DNA of 64,000 nucleotides from Salinarchaeum laminariae (GTDB taxonomy: Archaea > Halobacteriota > Halobacteria > Halobacteriales > Salinarchaeaceae): contig NZ_CP096270.1 of assembly GCF_023204835.1 (NCBI RefSeq), positions 2,930,907 to 2,994,906 of the forward strand, written 5' to 3'. A program made the position numbers and the translations under genes. The notes beneath the pieces were generated by a model. It made no database searches. It saw only the letters and a program-made list of their open reading frames with translations, and was not told the origin of the DNA. Position 1 is the first letter of the stretch, and each line of letters begins with the position of its first letter. Below are positions 1 through 9,201 of this stretch, one piece after another.

Positions 1-2
1 CC

Positions 3-230
3 AGCAGTCTGTCTGGGGAATCGATCGCCAGCTACACCGAACACTACCTCCCACAGCTCCTCGCGTACGCCGGCGCCCTCTTCGAAAACGACCACGATGC
101 CCAACAGGTCACGATCGCACTCATTTATACCGACACCGGCGACGTTCGTCACCGCACGTTAACCCGGCCAGACGTGGAACACCTCCTCAAGTGGGCGGAA
201 GGAGAACTCTCCAGCGAACGGCTCCAATAA
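3..230 (+). CDS. C-terminal end of a RecB/PD-(D/E)XK-type nuclease domain (partial)
   Basis: The gene enters from the left edge; 75 codons remain, ending in TAA at 228-230. The tail contains a Y-x-x-Q-L-x-x-Y helix (YLPQLLAYAGAL) followed by a strand pattern VTIALIYTDTGDV and a final helix HLLKWAEGEL. This resembles the last part of PD-(D/E)XK nuclease domains at the C-terminus of UvrD/AddAB-like helicase-nucleases in haloarchaea, where the conserved Gln-Tyr helix closes the active site. The catalytic Asp/Glu/Lys residues would lie upstream, outside the window, so catalytic competence cannot be judged. A stand-alone Cas4-like nuclease is the main alternative. Confidence 0.5.
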   Translation, partial: SSLSGESIASYTEHYLPQLLAYAGALFENDHDAQQVTIALIYTDTGDVRHRTLTRPDVEHLLKWAEGELSSERLQ

Positions 231-272
231 GAAACTGCGTATACCGTATCTGCTGAGGGTGGAATCCGTGTC

Positions 273-500
273 TTACGTCTCAATCAGGTGGCCGAACTCC
301 TCAATGAGCAAGCCGCCATCGATTCCTTTCTCTTCGCACCAATCGAGGGCTTCGTCCTCGGAGAATGGTTTGATCACTATCCCGCCAGCGTACCTGCTGT
401 TGACCTTCCTCGCGTAGATCGTGTTTGCGCCGCCTTCTCCGCGAAGGAAGTACTCCCCATCGTCCGTTCAATACAACGTTTCGATGAAGTAGTTGAAATC
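273..500 (-). pseudogene. Remnant of a small haloarchaeal conserved protein, interrupted by TGA
   Basis: Read on the minus strand, this stretch encodes ...DFNYFIETLY, a TGA, and then TDDGEYFLRGEGGANTIYAR and a Trp/Glu-rich tail ending in TAA at 273. The pattern T-L-Y-R-T...G-x-(Y/W)-F-L-H-G-E-G-G is one I associate with short haloarchaeal hypothetical proteins, and the TGA sits where Arg (CGA) would be expected. There is no start codon in a sensible place upstream. I read it as a decayed gene; no function is known to me. Confidence 0.4.
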
Positions 501-1129
501 CGACGTAGTTGATCGTGAACTCGGAGACCAGTCCGCGATCGCCGACCTCATCGACTGCACGGTGATGCAGAAACCCAGGCAGCGTGTCGCACGCGTATCG
601 GCCTCATTGGTGTGAACGAACAGCGACTCCGTGGGTACAACGCCAAGTTCAATCCGGTGGTGTGGACCCACTACTGCTTGACGTCCAGTTCGACACCCAC
701 CGACGAGGTCACAGCAGTGTACAAATGCGCTCAGTGAGCCGACCGATCATGGTCTCCAGCCTGGTGCTCGAACGGGACGGCGCGTTCGGTCGAATCCCAA
801 CCAGCGCAAGCACCAGTGCTGCCGGTCAAACGGTCCCTACTGTGACGTGCACGTACGACCCTCGTGGATCCCGCCAGCATACAATCGCACGCCGGCTGCT
901 CCACGAACGACCATCACATGGGTCGCAGTCCCGTCCCGGAACGCTACGAATACTTGCCACCTGGTCCACCCGCGTTAGCGATCTATAACAAAGGGGGAAT
1001 CCTGCTGTGCATCCGGTAGCTGCAGCGGACCGCGAATCCCGCGGACGTTCGCACGCTGCTCTACCATGACACCGACTTCGTACCATCGCTCGAACTGCGC
1101 ACGAACACCCCCGTACCGGAGAATCACCG
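501..1129. other. Gap with no supportable gene
   Basis: Both strands have open frames here, but none has consistent codon use, a plausible start or a recognisable motif. Some stretches (for example around 660-745) read like scraps of coding sequence on the plus strand. The last part must contain the promoter of the PKD protein gene that starts at 1130. Confidence 0.4.
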
Positions 1130-4100
1130 ATGACTGACAGCGAACGACAATCGAAGACGATAGCGACAGTCGTCACGCTCGCGATTCTTGCCGTCGCGCT
1201 GCTCGCGTTGACACCGACAGCGATCGCTGCCCCCGACTCGTACACGGTCGAACAGGGCGACCAGTGTATCGACGTCGATCCCATCGGCGACGGGAGTCAA
1301 TCCGTCGAGGAGTTCTACGACTACCGGTCCAACCAGACAGACCCTGAAGGGGTCTTCAGCTCCTACGGAACTGGAGAGTACCAGCGGGACAACACGAGCA
1401 CGATGTTGCTCTACAACGGCTCCGAAGGGACGAGCCTCGTGTTCATTCACGAGAAGCTCCACAACCCCGAGGAGAACGGGACCAACGGGAGCTCGATTAC
1501 GTTCAACGTCACCGGTATCGAGCCTGGTGACGGCTGGGCCGTCGAGGATGACGATTACGTCAATCTAGACGACACGTTCGAACACGGAGAAACGTACAGC
1601 AGGATGAACTGGGTATGGGCACAGGGACGGACCGACGGCGGCGCGTATCGCGGCCTCGGCAACGACACCGACATCCGGATCGATCCGGCGTTCAACGAGG
1701 CCGCCGACGAACGGTACAATGGCTACAAGTACACCGGCTGGGTCCACGACTGGGAAGTCGCAGAGGGAGCGAGCGACGACGAACGGACAACGCTCGGGAG
1801 CCTGGAGGAGTCAGTAACCGTCCAGGCCGGGTACTGCGCAGACGCCCCCACCGCCGACTTCGAAGTGAACGACACGACACCGCCGACGGCCGTCGGTGAA
1901 ACCGTGACGCTGGATGCCGGCAGCTCTGACGCGGACGCCGAGATCGATCGCTACGAGTGGGACTTCACTAGTAACGGCACGGTCGACGAAACGACGAACG
2001 AATCCGAGATCAACCACGCGTTCGAGACGGCTGGCAAACACGACGTCACCGTCACCGTCGTCGACATTCACGGACAGACAGACTCGGCAACTCGATCCGT
2101 CGAGGTCCTCAACGAGACGCCGCCGAACGCAAGCCTTGACGCTCCTGACGCCGGCGTCATTGGCGACGACCTCACCTTCGACGGCTCCGGAAGTACTGAC
2201 GACATCGGTATCGAAACCTACGAATGGAACTTCGGCGACGGCACGACGATCGCCAACGGGAACGACACGGAGACCCACGCCTACGACGAGCCCGGAACCT
2301 ATACAGTCGAACTCACAACGGTAGACAGCTCGGGCAACGCCAACACCAGTACCGCGACCGTCGTCGTCGATCCGATTCCGCCGACCGCAACCCTCGACGC
2401 ACCCGAATCATCAACGGTCGGCGAGACGGTGACGCTTGACGCGAGCAACTCGGACGCCGATCCTGACGCCAGCTACGAGTGGCTGATCGACGGAGAGTCC
2501 GTGACGACGACCGACAGCCCGACCTACGATCACACGTTCACCGCAAACGGGAGCTACCCTGTCCAGGTGAACGTGTCAGACGAGTACGGGACCGACACCG
2601 CCAACACCACGATCACGGTGACGGAACCTGCCACTCCGTCCGAACCGACCGCAGCACTGGACGAGATCGAGAATACAACCGTCGGCAGCACGGTGCACTT
2701 CAACGCGAGCGCTTCGGACGGTGACATCGTCACCTACGAATGGGACTTCGGCGATGGACACACAACCGAAACCGAGACGAACTCAAACACCCACGTCTAC
2801 GACGCGCCAGGCACCTACACCGTCGAACTCACAGTCGTCAACGACGACGGCCACACGGACACCACGTCGACGACCGTCAAAATCGTCGAGTCCCCAGAAC
2901 CGCCAGTCGCACGGCTGGACACACCCGAGTCAGCAACGGTCGGCGAGACGGTGACGCTTGACGCAAGCAACTCAGACGCCGGTCCTGACGCCAGCTACGA
3001 GTGGCTGATCGACGGAGAGTCCGTGACGACGACCGACAGCCCGACCTACGATCACACGTTCACCGCAAACGGGAGCTACCCTGTCCAGGTGAACGTAACA
3101 GACGAGTACGGGACCGACACTGCCAACACCACGATCACGGTCACGGAAGCTACTCCGTCCGAGCCGACCGCAGCACTGGAGGAAGTCGAGGAAGTGACCG
3201 CCGGCAGTAAAGTCCACTTCGACGCGAGCGCTTCAGACGGCGACGTCGTCACCTACAAATGGGACTTCGGCGACGGACACACAACCGAAACCAACACTCA
3301 CTCAACCTCCCACGTCTACGACACGCCGGGCACCTACACAGTCGAGCTTACGGTCATCAACGACGACGGCCACACGGACACCACGTCCACGACCGTCAAA
3401 ATCGTCAAGTCCCCGGATCCACCAGTCGCACGGCTGGACGCACCCGACACCGTCGTTCCTGGGAAGATCGTGACACTGAACGCCAGCGCATCGGACGTCG
3501 GCCCCGGTGCAACCTACGAATGGATCGTCGAGGGCGAATCGAAGAAGACGACCGACGGTCGCTCAACGTTCCGCCTCTCCTTCACCGCGGGCGAGTATGA
3601 CCTCCGCGTGAAGGCCTCCGACGAGGGAGGCACCGACACAGCCAACCGCACCATCACCGTCGAGGAGGAGACGGACGACTCCGACGACGAAAGTGACAAC
3701 ACCAGTGGTTCCGACGACGAGACCGACAACTCCGGCGTTTCCGGCGGATACGCGCCGCCATCACCACCAAGCGAGCCAGTCGAGACGAGCGCCGAGATGG
3801 TGAACGGGACGCTGATCGTCACTGCCGAGGGAGGGATCGAGGCCGGCGAGCCGTTCGACGTCAACCTCTCGACAGCGGACTCGATAGCCCCTGACGCGAT
3901 CGACTACAGATCACTCGAAGTAACCCCCGCGGAGGATGCGGAGACGATGACAATCGAGTTCAAACCGGCAGCAAGCGACGTCCCCGGCCGATTCTCCCAA
4001 TCGCCGGCGATCGCCGCGAACACCTCACACGATGTCGATAGCATCGCGTACGAATTCGCGATCAGCACCAACATCCTGGACGCGGCTGGCGTGTCGCCGA

Positions 4101-4897
4101 GCAATCTCACCGCGTACACGAGCGCGGACGGCGACGAGTGGACGGCGATCGAAACCGACGCCGAGAACGACGGTGATGACGTCCTCGTCTCGGGCAGGGT
4201 AGACGGAGACGACGCGCTCGGCATCGGAGCAACTGGATCGGCGCTGTTCCTGAGCGACGTCACGACGAACGGACTCCTCACGGACGGAACGATCGATCTC
4301 GTGGCCACGGTACGGAACACGGGGACCGAGCAGGGCGAAGCGACCATTCCGATCAAGGTCGGTGACGACAATGCAGTCAGTGAATCAATTACACTCGACG
4401 CCGACGAAGAAGGAGTCATCGAAACGACCGTTCCACTGGCATCGGCGACGAACGACGCCGTTCACGTCGGCGGCGTACGCACCGAACTGGCAGTCGTCAC
4501 CGTCGCTGATCTCACGGTCCCGTCGACTCCAGCGCCCAACAAGTCGGCGACAGTGGAGGCGACGCTGGTGAACCACGGTACCACGACCGCCGAGTTCGAT
4601 GCCGAACTCGTCGTCGACGACGCGGTTGCGACCACCGAACCGGTCGTCATCGAACCAGGCGAACAGACGACTGTCGCATTCGATCACCAGTTCGGACCCG
4701 CCGACACCTACGAAATCGCCGTCGGAAACGCCACTGAGTCGGTTCACGTCGAAGAGCGCGACAGCTTCGACGGCAACGACGACAACGACGATGATGAGGG
4801 ATCGAGCGATCCCACCAGCGGCTTCGGCATGCTAGCCGCACTCTGTGCGGTGATCGGTGCACTAGGCGTGCTCGGTCGCAAACGGCTCCGTCAGTAA
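1130..4897 (+). CDS. Large secreted PKD-repeat surface protein with PGF-CTERM-like anchor
   Basis: This 1,255-residue protein starts with a Sec signal/hydrophobic stretch (residues ~10-33). An unrecognised domain follows (~36-235), then seven PKD (immunoglobulin-like) repeats beginning near residues 239, 331, 416, 502, 589, 675 and 762, with the usual YEWDFGDG and HxYxxPGTYTVELT motifs. An acidic D/E/S linker (~845-869) leads to a PGF-pre-PGF-type domain (~885-1035), two CARDB-like adhesion domains (~1037-1207), another acidic spacer and a C-terminal helix with an RKR tail. That tail fits archaeosortase processing (SGFG instead of PGF) and lipid anchoring. Many N-x-S/T sites suggest N-glycosylation. 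Repeats 3-4 and 5-6 are a recent tandem duplication (522-bp period). Likely an adhesin or S-layer-associated glycoprotein; no enzymatic domain was seen. Confidence 0.9.
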   Translation: MTDSERQSKTIATVVTLAILAVALLALTPTAIAAPDSYTVEQGDQCIDVDPIGDGSQSVEEFYDYRSNQTDPEGVFSSYGTGEYQRDNTSTMLLYNGSEGTSLVFIHEKLHNPEENGTNGSSITFNVTGIEPGDGWAVEDDDYVNLDDTFEHGETYSRMNWVWAQGRTDGGAYRGLGNDTDIRIDPAFNEAADERYNGYKYTGWVHDWEVAEGASDDERTTLGSLEESVTVQAGYCADAPTADFEVNDTTPPTAVGETVTLDAGSSDADAEIDRYEWDFTSNGTVDETTNESEINHAFETAGKHDVTVTVVDIHGQTDSATRSVEVLNETPPNASLDAPDAGVIGDDLTFDGSGSTDDIGIETYEWNFGDGTTIANGNDTETHAYDEPGTYTVELTTVDSSGNANTSTATVVVDPIPPTATLDAPESSTVGETVTLDASNSDADPDASYEWLIDGESVTTTDSPTYDHTFTANGSYPVQVNVSDEYGTDTANTTITVTEPATPSEPTAALDEIENTTVGSTVHFNASASDGDIVTYEWDFGDGHTTETETNSNTHVYDAPGTYTVELTVVNDDGHTDTTSTTVKIVESPEPPVARLDTPESATVGETVTLDASNSDAGPDASYEWLIDGESVTTTDSPTYDHTFTANGSYPVQVNVTDEYGTDTANTTITVTEATPSEPTAALEEVEEVTAGSKVHFDASASDGDVVTYKWDFGDGHTTETNTHSTSHVYDTPGTYTVELTVINDDGHTDTTSTTVKIVKSPDPPVARLDAPDTVVPGKIVTLNASASDVGPGATYEWIVEGESKKTTDGRSTFRLSFTAGEYDLRVKASDEGGTDTANRTITVEEETDDSDDESDNTSGSDDETDNSGVSGGYAPPSPPSEPVETSAEMVNGTLIVTAEGGIEAGEPFDVNLSTADSIAPDAIDYRSLEVTPAEDAETMTIEFKPAASDVPGRFSQSPAIAANTSHDVDSIAYEFAISTNILDAAGVSPSNLTAYTSADGDEWTAIETDAENDGDDVLVSGRVDGDDALGIGATGSALFLSDVTTNGLLTDGTIDLVATVRNTGTEQGEATIPIKVGDDNAVSESITLDADEEGVIETTVPLASATNDAVHVGGVRTELAVVTVADLTVPSTPAPNKSATVEATLVNHGTTTAEFDAELVVDDAVATTEPVVIEPGEQTTVAFDHQFGPADTYEIAVGNATESVHVEERDSFDGNDDNDDDEGSSDPTSGFGMLAALCAVIGALGVLGRKRLRQ

Positions 4898-5019
4898 CGA
4901 CGGAGCAACCACGCCATCACGCGGCGCGAATCGATCGACCCGGCAAAGCGCCGATACAGCGCCCGTGAAGTCTCCACAACTGCAATCAACCCCAGAAAGA
5001 CCGGTCCGTACCACGTCAC
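4891..5019 (-). CDS. Possible 42-residue membrane peptide (GTG start)
   Basis: A minus-strand GTG frame encodes a short hydrophobic N-terminus (YGPVFLGLIAVVE) followed by a basic, Arg-rich tail ending LLRRY. It overlaps the 3' end of the PKD gene by 7 bp. Another short frame just upstream (...AIREAARQAELNIDD, stop at 5024-5026) ends a few bases before this start, so the two could be pieces of one operon or of a decayed gene. I do not recognise either piece. Confidence 0.25.
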   Translation of the reverse strand: MTWYGPVFLGLIAVVETSRALYRRFAGSIDSRRVMAWLLRRY

Positions 5020-5084
5020 GGTATCAGTCGTCGATATTCAGTTCTGCCTGGCGGGCCGCTTCTCGAATTGCTCCTAACTGATCC

Positions 5085-5570
5085 CTATCCGTCTTTGTAC
5101 TGTACCGTTACGATATTTGGAGGACTGCGCTCGAAATCAGAATTGTTGATATCTACCTCGCTGAGAAGATTACTTCGGACGTAATCTTCCCACCACTCGT
5201 AGGCCATCTCGACACTCTCCGAGATTTCTTCTCCACTCGGATCATCCATATGCTCATTCGCCTGGGCGTGATATTCATTTCGAGTACGAGGTTCGGCTTG
5301 GTCCCGGTCTTCAACAAAGACGACTGGATCAATGTGAAACGGGTACGGTTTCCGATCATAACGTGTCCCTCGCTCCCTATAGAATAGAGATGCTTCCGAC
5401 GTTTGCTCAAACTGCGGCTTTACCCGAAGAACAGCGTCCCGACGGTTCTTATACCCTTCTGGCCGGCGATTAAATCGCAACGCTTCAACGATCTCATCGA
5501 CACTCACAATAAGTGTCTCAATCTGATTTTGCGGCGGCGCATCGGTATTAACGTGATTTGTGTTCTGCAT
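5085..5570 (-). CDS. Hypothetical protein, 161 residues
   Basis: The frame stays open upstream to 5795, but the upstream part reads like non-coding sequence (Cys/Arg-rich, no acidic bias). The ATG at 5570 begins a typical acidic haloarchaeal protein (MQNTNHVNTDAPPQNQ...). A TATA-like box on the minus strand at 5606-5613 supports this start with a short leader. The protein has a predicted N-terminal helix (IVSVDEIVEALRFNRRP), a central DxxxF-rich region with basic residues, and an acidic helix with a WWEDY motif near the end. No family recognised. Confidence 0.6.
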   Translation of the reverse strand: MQNTNHVNTDAPPQNQIETLIVSVDEIVEALRFNRRPEGYKNRRDAVLRVKPQFEQTSEASLFYRERGTRYDRKPYPFHIDPVVFVEDRDQAEPRTRNEYHAQANEHMDDPSGEEISESVEMAYEWWEDYVRSNLLSEVDINNSDFERSPPNIVTVQYKDG

Positions 5571-5605
5571 AGGGTTATCACCCGAACAGGGTAAACCTCC
5601 ACTCT

Positions 5606-5613
5606 GACTTAAA
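5606..5613 (-). promoter_or_regulatory. TATA-like box for the 5085-5570 gene
   Basis: The minus strand reads CTTTTAAG about 36-43 nt before the chosen ATG. This fits an archaeal TATA element with transcription starting roughly 10-15 nt before the start codon. It is a prediction from spacing and sequence only. Confidence 0.35.
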
Positions 5614-5795
5614 AGATTGTCCTGGTATAGATACATACATCGAATCTTAAGCCCAATAACCACACAAACACGGACTGTGGGTGCGGTGGACGGACTCACA
5701 GCACGACCATATCGCCCATTGATTTTCAGATCGGCCACTGTGAGAGCGCGATGTAGAATGATATCTGTGAAACCGCAAGAAGGCCATGCGATCAT

Positions 5796-6179
5796 TCCTA
5801 CTTATGGGGCGCCATGGAATCTAGGGAGACCCGACACGGCCCCCAGCAGAGAGAAGCCAACACGTGTTCCCATCGTGAATGGATCCAGTGTCGACATACA
5901 TCCAGTCGTATTCCCCTCCTGCGATTACATAGATTCCATTGAGGAACTCGCCCGCGAGCCTTGAGCATAGCTGGCTCTGCGGCCATGGATCCGGATAATC
6001 CGTTGATCGGGGAGCAGATTCTAGTAATCCATTGCGATCTGCCGAACCTGGCCAACAATATTCCCCGATATATAGATTGGAAATTGTAAAGGAGCCCTCA
6101 GTAGAGAACATCAGATATTAACGACGCGGATTATTGCTCTCAGGGCAAGGTCTTTTTAACAAATAGTTTCTTCAGGGTT
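5796..6179. other. Low-GC gap without a convincing gene; promoter at its right end
   Basis: The stretch is less GC-rich than its surroundings. A minus-strand frame of 96 codons (6111 to 5821) lacks acidic haloarchaeal composition, so I do not call it. A TATA-like TTTTTAAC at about 6153-6160 lies ~27 nt before the GTG/ATG pair of the next gene and is its likely promoter. Confidence 0.45.
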
Positions 6180-6185
6180 GTGCAG

Positions 6186-6677
6186 ATGGTAGCTAATCCA
6201 GATGACAAATCGCGGTCCGAGCAAGAACCGAACTCCCGACACTACGGGAATGAGCAAAGCACAGACGACGTGTTCGAGAACCCTCACAATCCGAAGTCAG
6301 GAGAACTGGCCGAAGCACTCGCAGCTACGGCCCACCTCACAGAAGCTGAAGCACGCGGCTTCGCATGGGGCGTCCACGACAACTTTCCCCCTGTCCCCCA
6401 CGATTCGGACGAAGCGGACGACGTGATCCAGACGATTGGATTCGACGACATGGCTGAGTTCGAGGACGCAGCGCAGCGGGGGAAGGAGAAGGTTGGTGAC
6501 GCCATCTGGATCTCCGAACTGATCGACGCGTACCGATTCCACGATCTCCCCGAATGCCGCGAATGTGGCACCGAAATCGACGGCCCGGCCATTAGCCCGG
6601 AAGACGAGTCAGGGATCATCTGTGCAAACTGCACAGACAAAGACCTGACCGTTGAGGACCCGGGACAGCAACACTAA
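6186..6677 (+). CDS. Small zinc-ribbon protein
   Basis: The protein is about 163 residues. A polar, disordered N-terminus is followed by helical segments (ELAEALAATAHLTEAEARGF; DDVIQTIGFDDMAEFEDAA), and the C-terminal third carries a CRECG...CANC zinc ribbon. The upstream TATA box places the transcript start at the GTG (6180) or ATG (6186), so the message is probably leaderless. The protein looks intact and has strong acidic bias. The family is not recognised; such proteins are common next to mobile elements and defence genes in haloarchaea and may bind DNA or act as adaptors. Confidence 0.7.
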   Translation: MVANPDDKSRSEQEPNSRHYGNEQSTDDVFENPHNPKSGELAEALAATAHLTEAEARGFAWGVHDNFPPVPHDSDEADDVIQTIGFDDMAEFEDAAQRGKEKVGDAIWISELIDAYRFHDLPECRECGTEIDGPAISPEDESGIICANCTDKDLTVEDPGQQH

Positions 6678-6856
6678 GCGCCGTCCTCGACGACCTTATC
6701 CAGATTCCATTCACCCTCACCAGCAACTGGAATATCCAGAATACGCGATTTATAGAGGACGACGCCGACTGGTCATTGGTGTTTCCGAGCGTCGACGGCT
6801 AGCTTTACTATCAGTCTGCGGCGCGGATTTATTCGTGTTACGCGAGTGAAGTTTGT

Positions 6857-9130
6857 ATGGATGAGCTGACGGCGAATATCTCGTTCGACCGGTTTGCGGA
6901 CATGCCGGAGTTCTACGGCTCAGGTGCAGCCGGGTATCGCTTGGCGATGGTGAAAGAACGGGACGATTTCCTCGACCTGTTCGAAGGTGCCCGCCATGTG
7001 GATGCGGTGACGTACGCGGAGACACCTGAGCTGATGGTGCAAATGTTGACAGAGTATGAGATCGATTCGCTGGACGTACTCATCGGGAACGCTGAAGAGT
7101 ACGCGGACCAGGTGAATGAAGTCTCGACGGCCAGGTCACTCGTCCGGCTTCGGGAAGATGACCGTCTCACTGTTCGGCTGAAGAATCGGAAGACCGTCCA
7201 CTCGAAGATCTACCGGATCGTGATGCCCGACGATACAGTGAAGCTCGTGCAAGGCTCCGCGAACCTCTCCCGGAATTCATGGGAGTACCACACGAATCAG
7301 ATCTCCGTTTTCACGACCGAAGTCGGAACGCAACTGGACGATGAATTCCTGGCATTCATCGACGAGTACCGCGAGGGATACAGCGACCAAACGCTTCTTG
7401 ATGGACTGATCGACGCGCTCGAGGACGCTGATTCACCCGAAGAACGGGAGAACCGAATTGAGTACTGGGTCGGCGCCGGCGATCTCGACGTGAGCGACAC
7501 AGCAGCGTTGAACCAGGATGCCGTCGAGGATATGAAAGACATCGCCGACCACGTCACCGCAGTGGTGGACGATCCGGCGGAGTCCGACGAGACTGTCGCG
7601 TTCGTCGAAGAACCAGAGAATGCTGACCGGAACGTCGTCGATCCCGACGATTCTCCAGACAGGGAGGACTCCGAAGATACGGGTGAGAGCGAGGATCCGC
7701 CGGACGTCGGACTCGTCGAATCAGACCATGAAACGGACTTGACGGATACGCTCGACAGGCCCCGAGTTCGTGCGCCCGACGAAAAAATCCGAATGGGGAC
7801 CAGCAAGGTCGACAAGGACACTGCCGACCAGTTCGGGACCGGGCTTCGTGACCGTGGTGCGACGATCGAGGATCACAGCATCACCGCGCCGCTGAGCGCG
7901 TACAATAACCAGGTCAAGGAATCGACGGCTATTCCGACGATGTCAGTCCTGCCTGAGGCTGAGCAGGTCGTGATCGGGGAGGATGACGAGATGATTCTCG
8001 TCGCCACCGACGAACCGACGCCCGAAGTCCTGAATCACTGTCTCGAAACCATCGAGAACTACATCCAGACCGTCGACGATCACGGCCACACCCAATCCGA
8101 GACTGCGGTGATGGCGCAGATGTACGAAGCGTTCCTCTATGGGTTCTGGGCGCCGTTCGCCAACCAGTACGCCGACGCGATGTCCTCACCCTCGCGGACG
8201 CTCGATAACGTCCTGCAACACCTCTACATCGAAGGGAAGAGCGACGCCGGAAAGGACAAGCTCACCGAGTACATCCTTCGGCTCGTCTCCGACAACACGG
8301 TTATCTCCGGCGTAGACGCTGACGACGTCGGCGTCAAGGAGGTTCGCGGAGTCCGCGAGTGGGATACATGCTTCCCGTACGCCATCATCGACGCGGAGAA
8401 AGAGAAGATACAGCGGTGGAGCCCGATCCGGAACTACTGGGGAGACTGGACGCCGACCAACGTCGACCAGCCGTGCCTGATATTCACCACGAACGACGCG
8501 CTCCCGAAATCCGAGTTCAGGAACCGAATGAAGATCCTGAGTATGGACGTCTCCTTCCCTTCGAACCCCGAAGACCCGGGCTTCCGCGAAGCCCAAGAGG
8601 ATCTGGCAGCCGTACTGGAGCGCCAGAACCCGATCTTCAGTTACGTCGCTCGCCGGATGCTCACCGAACAACCGTGGACGGACGGGAACGGCACAATTGA
8701 AGACGTCCGTCGGATCGTCCGCGAGTTCTACAACGAAGCGGGTCGGGAGCAACCGGAGTACTTCCCCGCCGAAGAGCCAGCTGAAAAGACGTACGACACG
8801 GGCCGACTGAAATGGCAACGCGATATCGAAGGTGGCCGCGTCACGTTCGAGTCCGAACCTGACGCGATCACGGCAGACTTCGAACGCGAAGAATACGAAG
8901 TGTACGACTACGAGAAGCGCCTCCCCAAACGGTTCATGTCCGAAAAATCCTCCACCAGCGTCTACATTGGCGCACCAGAAGACTTCGCCGAATGGATTGG
9001 GTACTCCGTCGACGAGCTTCTGAATGACACTACCGAAACTGATGGAGACACCGTGCAGTCGACTGAGACACAAGACATGGTTGAGGAGAACAACTCTGGC
9101 GGTTTCTTCTCCCGACTGTTCGGTGATTAG
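6857..9130 (+). CDS. Phospholipase D-like nuclease fused to a P-loop (SF3/phage-primase-like) ATPase
   Basis: In this 757-residue protein the N-terminal third is a PLD-family fold with a single HxK...GSxN signature: HSKIYRI near residue 114 and GSANLSRNSW near 133-142. One such motif normally means the enzyme works as a homodimer. An acidic linker (~215-305) precedes a C-terminal module with a P-loop (GKSDAGKDKL, ~458-470) and a later CLIFTTNDALP...FRNRMKIL stretch (~540-560). The latter resembles the sensor/arginine-finger region of SF3-type phage and plasmid helicases. The expected job is ATP-driven movement on nucleic acid coupled to a phosphodiesterase. It converges on the Rad50/Mre11-like pair downstream. 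DrmC of the DISARM cluster is a different, smaller PLD protein. Domain calls are by eye. Confidence 0.75.
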   Translation: MDELTANISFDRFADMPEFYGSGAAGYRLAMVKERDDFLDLFEGARHVDAVTYAETPELMVQMLTEYEIDSLDVLIGNAEEYADQVNEVSTARSLVRLREDDRLTVRLKNRKTVHSKIYRIVMPDDTVKLVQGSANLSRNSWEYHTNQISVFTTEVGTQLDDEFLAFIDEYREGYSDQTLLDGLIDALEDADSPEERENRIEYWVGAGDLDVSDTAALNQDAVEDMKDIADHVTAVVDDPAESDETVAFVEEPENADRNVVDPDDSPDREDSEDTGESEDPPDVGLVESDHETDLTDTLDRPRVRAPDEKIRMGTSKVDKDTADQFGTGLRDRGATIEDHSITAPLSAYNNQVKESTAIPTMSVLPEAEQVVIGEDDEMILVATDEPTPEVLNHCLETIENYIQTVDDHGHTQSETAVMAQMYEAFLYGFWAPFANQYADAMSSPSRTLDNVLQHLYIEGKSDAGKDKLTEYILRLVSDNTVISGVDADDVGVKEVRGVREWDTCFPYAIIDAEKEKIQRWSPIRNYWGDWTPTNVDQPCLIFTTNDALPKSEFRNRMKILSMDVSFPSNPEDPGFREAQEDLAAVLERQNPIFSYVARRMLTEQPWTDGNGTIEDVRRIVREFYNEAGREQPEYFPAEEPAEKTYDTGRLKWQRDIEGGRVTFESEPDAITADFEREEYEVYDYEKRLPKRFMSEKSSTSVYIGAPEDFAEWIGYSVDELLNDTTETDGDTVQSTETQDMVEENNSGGFFSRLFGD

Positions 9131-9201
9131 TGGCCACAGCATCCATCGCACGACCACCGCTCATTTCCAGCGAAGGACTGCGTGACCTGCCGTCGAAGCG
9201 C

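Noticed and set aside
6857-9130. PLD-ATPase as a second DrmC
   Set aside because: It is more than twice the size of DrmC, has a P-loop domain and lacks the DrmC N-terminal region; the real drmC is at 42,182.
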